A stretch of DNA of 64,000 nt from Gloeophyllum trabeum ATCC 11539 (Eukaryota; Basidiomycota; Agaricomycetes; Gloeophyllales; Gloeophyllaceae). How positions within the stretch are numbered: position 1 is the first letter of the stretch; each line of letters starts with the position of its first letter. The DNA lies in contig NW_006920410.1 of the NCBI RefSeq assembly GCF_000344685.1, positions 3,594,282 to 3,658,281 of the forward strand. The letters run 5' to 3'. Below the pieces are notes generated by a model, which saw nothing but the letters and a program-made list of their open reading frames with translations, was not told where the DNA came from and ran no database searches. Below are positions 58,806-64,000 of this stretch, piece after piece. Both the position numbers and the translations under genes were made by a program.

Positions 58806-61684
58806 TTATATCGGGGTGGCTAAGTTCCAATTCCCTCCCCACCATCGCTTTATGCGTTCCCCTCCCCATTCCTCATATTCTCCACGTGTTACACTGACCT
58901 TACTCAGTTCAGCTGTCTTCGCAAAGTCTGCCATCCCTCGCCATGCATCGAGACTTCGATCTGACGCTGGCTTTACCTGCAACGGCATTTCAGGAGGCAG
59001 AATCGGCCGTAAGGTGCAATGGATCCTTGGCTGTAAACCTGGTAAGCGCGATGGTGACCCCGCCAGGAAAACGTTCTATGTGAATGAATCCGTAAGCTTT
59101 CGAATTTTCGGCCTGCGTGTACCACATACCTGGACCATCTTCCCCTTTTCACCATCCGAAAACCGCGCCATAACATTCTGTAAGACTTCACCGAGACCTG
59201 CAGAATCTACTCCAGCCATACTCGGGGAGAACCATGTCTCAGGGACGCGCCATCGCTCAACGTTCAGATGCACTCTACTTCTACCTAGCTCCTTGTCAGA
59301 ATGGATACGGACCAAGCGAATGTCCGCTGAAACTCACCTTCCAGGTCGCCCTCTTCGTACAGCGGCTTGAAAGCTGAGAGCAGCGCAGACCGTTGTGACA
59401 GAATCGATGCGTGAGTATGCTCTGTAGTGAAGTTAGGGTCATGAGCAAGCAACTTCTGCTCGATAGCGTGGAGCTGGTTCAGGTCGTCCTCTTCATCAGA
59501 GTCCGCTGCTGCAGTGTTCTGCATCTTTGTTTTAGATATCTCTCAGATATATTTCGACATTCACGACTCACTATTTGTCGATAGATCGCCCAGTCCGCGT
59601 CGTCCGCGCCAAACATATCCTCTGCGCACTGTCAGATGGACTAACGATACCCACACCTAACATTAGAGCGCACCTCCACCAGCCTTCCGTCGCTTCTTGG
59701 GCACACGGTCATCAGCAGCGAGGTTTGCGATGCTCTTCATCCTCGCTTGTGCTGCGGCACTCTTACGGTCGCTGAGCTCAATCTTCTTCCGAGCTCGCCC
59801 TTTCATTTTATTGATGAGAGCCTGCAGCGCGTCCAATCAATCGAGAAACACGTCAGCTTGAATACTGCCATCCCATACCTCATGTTCTTTCCGCAGTTTA
59901 TTTGCCCAAGCTGTGAGATCCCTTTCCCGTTCCTCGTCCTCCATCCGCTCCTCAGCTTCTCTCTCTTCCCTCTCTCGCTCCTTTTCGCGCCGTGCTCTCG
60001 CCCGAGCTTCGAAGCCTGCTTTCATGAGCCTTTGCTTCTTCTTCTCCTTTAGACCCTCTTCGTCCAACTTGATAGAATGAGCTAGATCAGTCCAAATACA
60101 CTACGGGGCAGGACTCACATCAGCATCTGGGACATCGACCAGCGGGAAAGATGGTTCGTCTTCCTGTTCGCTACTTAATATTAGAGGACTGGTTGCGGCA
60201 GGCAGACGTACCGCAATCGATTCGTCGTCTTCCGCCTCCTTCTTTTTTGCCTTTTTCAATTCGGCATCTAGTTTCTTGATCGTTGCATCCAGCGCAGCCT
60301 CGTTTTCTAATCCCTCCTCTTGAAGCAAGGCCTGCATTATATGGGCAATGTCGCTCGCTGAGCGGTGCACGTCACGTACCATCCACTCCTTCTTATTTTC
60401 CTTGTCTCGTCGTTCTTTCAAATTCAACAGCGCCTGTAGATCCACCTCCTTCTGCGCTAACTACCAGCCCGTGTCAGGATGTACTGCGAGGAGATCCAAG
60501 CGCTTACCCTTTCCAGCCGATTCCTCGCCGCCATCTCCTGCAACTTCTTCCCTTGCTCCTTACGCTTTTCGGCAATCCTTGCTAGCTCCTCCTCCGTCTT
60601 CTCCTCGACCACGGGTACAGTGAAGGGGAACTGTACTATGCGCTCGGACGCCCGAAGCTCAAGGGGGTCCTTCAGCTTCCGCAGCAGCGCCGGGTAGTCA
60701 GTAGCAAATTCGCAGAGGTTTTGGAGCATCCACTGCATTGTACTGTACTGAGATAATGAGCTCGGCCAGGACAATATTTGAACGCACGCTGGATTGGACC
60801 GTGGTCACTCGCGTCGGGAACGCGGGATATTTCAGCTGTATGAGCTTCAGCAAGTATTCACTGGCCTGGGAAGCTCCCCAAGGTATGCTGATAATTAGTC
60901 TGCACATGAGCGCAGGGACGAGTCGGGAGGAATACTCACCGCTGGGCATGGCTCATGATGCTCTGTCCGCCTAGCACAGGCACCACAGATGTCGACGCGG
61001 TATTGAACGAAATGACGAGCCCGTCAGCCGTATACTGCCTCTCGGGAGGGGGTAGGTTATTGTGATAGAACGACATCACGGAGTCCACGCAATACGCTAA
61101 AGAGGGCACCGAATAGAGCTCAAACATGAGCTCGGACGTCACTACAGGCTCATCTTCAGTACTTCGTTACCCAGGCATATACGGGGGACAACTCACAAGC
61201 CCTCGAGTGCAACGGTGAACTTAGCCTCTCTGTCATAAGTACAGGGTGCTCGACCGCAGGGGTGTCAATCCCAAGCTGGACAAACGCATAATCCAACGCA
61301 TGTTCCTACGCACCGGGTTAACAACCCACCTCGCCAGAACGTGCACATTTGCCTACTCACCAGAGCATCAAAGTTCAAGAGGACATCCCCCTCCCAAGGC
61401 GTCCTCGCCTGCGCCCTCGCCCCGCTCTCGCAATCCACGCCCTCCCCAAACAACAATACCGGCTTATTATGCTTGCGCTCCTTATACTTCGCAATCACAT
61501 TCGGGCCCGTAAACGGCTCGCCCGCGGTTGCCCACCCCCACCGGAGCGTCGTCGCGCCGTTGTCGATTACGAGCGGTGTGCCTTTCCCCCGGTGCTCCTC
61601 GTACGACGCGGGCGTCCTTACCACCGGCGGCGGCGCAGGCGTCGGGAGCCGTATGACGTTCGGGGTCGGAGGCACGGTCGACAT
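58806..61684 (-). CDS. ARP5: Actin-related protein Arp5 (INO80 complex)
   Basis: A subunit of the INO80 nucleosome remodeller. Exon 1 from 61684 has MSTVPPTPNVIRLPTPAPPP then LVIDNGATTLRWGWATAGEP (phosphate 1 loop) and VLLFGEGVDCESGA. Later exons have SVPSLAYCVDSVMSFYHNNL, LVISFNTASTSVVPVLGG (phosphate 2) and LKLIQLKYPAFP. An Arp5-specific block STMQWMLQNLCEFATDYPAL follows, then a long charged insert with LLNLKERRDKENKKEWMVRD and KKKQRLMKAGFEARARARRE. The C-terminus reads DAWRGMADFAKTAELSKVSV and WGGERIKRWWGGNWN, diagnostic for Arp5. The coiled charged insert matches the Arp5 insertion that binds Ies6 and Ino80. About ten introns. Confidence 0.92.
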
Positions 61685-62043
61685 CGTGGTTGCAGTGCGA
61701 GGCCCAGGTCGCACCGGGTACGGAAATACTCACTGCGTCCATTCATCAATACTCAGTCACAGTGCTAAGTACTAGAGCGCGCTAAGTACGATCACCTTGT
61801 TTCCTCTTTGGAAATTGGCCATCTTCAGCCACAGACGCGACTGCCCCGATCTGAAGTGCATTATCCAAACTACACTAGAAGCTACAAATACTATGTGCAA
61901 TAATTACATGTCAGCAAGTGCAATAAAATACGCAATGACAGCGTGGAGAGAGCACATTGAAAGGTTACAATAATAATGATAACAGATGTAGGTATCCCGA
62001 GTTCGAATGAATATAGTGCAGAGGTGTCCGGAGGATAGTCTGT
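61685..62043. other. Intergenic, ARP5 promoter and DOT1 3' flank
   Basis: A 359-bp AT-rich region with poly-A-like runs downstream of DOT1 (minus). No other feature seen. Confidence 0.5.
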
Positions 62044-64000
62044 TCATCTTCTAGAGCGTGCAGGCCGCGATGAGCTGCGAGATGTATGAAAGCTCTTCAC
62101 CAGCTCCGCGTACCCCTCGCGATCTACGCGGTGGATATAGTACTGGCCGCCGCCACTCCCCCATGATACGCTGCCCGAGTGATACTTCATTGCGTACACC
62201 TTGAAGATCGTGCTCATATCGTCCACCTACGAGTTACCGAGTCAGATCATGGACGCGACGGAAAGTAAAGGAACGGTACGCACGTTGCGTTCCGTCACCC
62301 TGCTGTCAACCGGCGCAAACTCCTTCAACGAAACAACAATAGCCCCTTCCTTCAAATCCAGAAACTTCGGTCTGAGAGCCTCGTTCACTGCCCATCAAAG
62401 AAGACATGAGCACACGGTCGCATGTCTCACTGCACAAAACATAACTCACATGACTCCTCAAACACCTTATTATTCACAAGCACTACATCCGCCTCCTTCA
62501 TCAACGCGTCCACTCGCGCACTCCTCAACATATCCCCCTCCTCCAGCTCGACCTCCCCTGCCGACACCCCCCACATCCTACACCTTATCTTAAACTGCTC
62601 GAGCTGCTCCCTCGCGATCTTCGCCGGCTTCGGCATGACCTCGATCCCATAACTTCTACACCCGCTCTGCAGACTCGCCTGCATGGCAATACTCCCCACA
62701 CCAGAGCCCAGATCCATAAACAGCGACTCAGGCTTGAGACCAGTCGCGCACACGATCTCGGCCACGAGCGACGGCATGAGCTCGCCGTACACCTCGGATG
62801 AGAACGCGGTGTACTGCCGAAGGGACTGGACGTGCGGGCCCACACACCGCTGGTAGCACTCGTCCATGATGCGCATCATGACCTTTCTGGGTACTCCACC
62901 TGGTGTCCACGTCTTCACCACCTCCTTCAGCGGATTCGGTGGCGCGTCGTCAAAGGGATCAGGGGAAAGGGGCGGGTACTTGAACGATCCAAAGAGGTCG
63001 TTGATGTGCGCCATCGCCTTCAAGAATGCCGGTCCATCTTGTCTGTGTATCGCTCGCTGGACGGCGCGGAGGTACCCCCCGGGCGGTGGCGGGCTGTCGG
63101 AGAGGGATGATAAACTGGTCAAGGTTGAGCCTAACGACGAGCTACTCGACGAAGACAGACTCGTCAGGGTGGATGTAGTGGAATGGGCAGGTGAAGGAAA
63201 CGCGGACAGGAGGGGTGAACTGGGTGGTGTGACGTCCGCAATGTTGTCCGTGGGTATCGGGCCCACCAGTACCCGCTGCTCCGGACTGAGGTAGTCTGCT
63301 CAAGGACTTAGTAGAGTATTCATGAAAGAATTCAATGCACTCACGTTCTACAATAACATGCAGTGTCTTCTCCAGACACATGATGGGGTTGTAATGATCT
63401 TTATCTTTGGGTGCCAGAAGGATGAATCTGACACGTCATCAGACATGACAGAATCGACGGGTAGTGACACTCACCGTTCGCTGGCGTTGCTGTTAGGATA
63501 CTCTAGCTCTACACTGGGATAATCGGTCGGATGCGGGTCGAACGAGGCGTCCTTTGGGTCGTCCGGATTTCGGAAATCTATGCACGTGTAAATATCCGGA
63601 GTCCAATCAGCAAACGCCGATTCAGCTTACAGGCTTTGTATCCTTTCATCAAGCTCTTCACAACATCTTCACAACTCAAGAACCCAGGGCCGGGCTTACC
63701 GCCTTCCCGAATCCAGCATTCGCGCGAAATAGGGGCATCAGGCGCAGGGTGCACCGAGACTGACCTCGATCGGCTATTGCGATATATAGGCTCCGGCGTC
63801 GACACCGACGTCTGTGGGCGCGCCGAGGACGAGCGCGAGGCGGGAGTGGCGGATTTGCCCGAGGACGCTGCGCTCTTCCTGAGCGGCGGCGAGACGCGTT
63901 GCTTCTTCGTGTTCTTGGGTGCAGGACGCGCCGAGGCGGGCTCCCCACGCTTCCTGCTCTCGCTCGGCGCCGCCGATCGCGACGACGACGCGTGCGGCTG
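62044..64000 (-). CDS. DOT1: Histone H3K79 methyltransferase Dot1 (5' end off window)
   Basis: Dot1 methylates H3 Lys79 on nucleosomes. From the right edge inward the protein has a Ser/Ala/Lys-rich basic N-terminus (SESRKRGEPASARPAPKNTK), then FLSCEDVVKSLMKGYKACKL and YPSVELEYPNSNANERYVLL. Next come TFTPGGVPRKVMMRIMDECY-like text, YGELMPSLVAEIVCATGL and the SAM motif LFMDLGSGVGSIAMQASLQS. YGIEVMPKPAKIARE and VVLVNNKVFEES follow. The last exon ends SVSWGSGGGQYYIHRVDREG with a short basic tail (RSSSRPARSRR). Catalytic blocks are all present. Introns are 50-60 nt. The start codon lies beyond 64000, so the N-terminal disordered region is incomplete. Confidence 0.93.

Overview
The window is nuclear DNA of a filamentous basidiomycete, most likely an Agaricomycete. 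Nearly every gene is broken by several GT...AG introns of about 45-65 nt, genes are closely packed on both strands, and the window carries a KDZ (Kyakuja-Dileera-Zisupton) transposon of the kind common in mushrooms and a Ty1/copia retrotransposon. The core genes are fungal orthologues (PRP16, SMN, DNMT2, DOT1, ARP5, NIC96, SEC4, eIF5, DPM1). Gene products were read by splicing exons by eye, so internal exon borders are approximate unless stated.

Layout. 1-8.8 kb is repeat-rich: a decayed copia element on the minus strand (386-6263) with two LTRs, a polypurine tract, a half-tRNA primer site, a broken gag and an open pol; then a 0.5 kb near-perfect palindrome (7223-7745) and a 0.95 kb element with terminal inverted repeats (7856-8803). 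8.9-22.5 kb is a gene block: F-box protein, DPM1, a divergent LSM-fold NatC subunit, a Sel1-repeat protein, PRP16, mitochondrial ribosomal protein mL38 and a FYVE-finger protein.

23.3-30.3 kb is a three-layer transposon nest. A KDZ element (37-bp inverted repeats, 8-bp target duplication) carries a transposase gene and a convergent second gene encoding a Cys/His-cluster plus coiled-coil protein. At the TA that ends its right repeat sits a TA-flanked element (29013-30330), which itself contains a third element (29100-30015). The nest lies just beyond the stop codon of the next gene.

30.3-64 kb is again gene-dense: an unknown protein, a PHD-finger protein, an unassigned stretch, DNMT2 with an unusual PSC active-site motif, a peroxisomal SCP-x-type thiolase, eIF5, SMN, NIC96/Nup93, a half-size ABC transporter, a very large TRANK1-like SF1 helicase gene, the Rab GTPase SEC4, the INO80 subunit ARP5, and the 3' part of DOT1, which runs off the right edge.

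The host genes are housekeeping functions (glycosylation, splicing and snRNP assembly, translation, nuclear pore, secretion, chromatin) and do not form a cluster. The least described feature is the KDZ element's two-gene layout with shared palindromic boxes near both gene starts.
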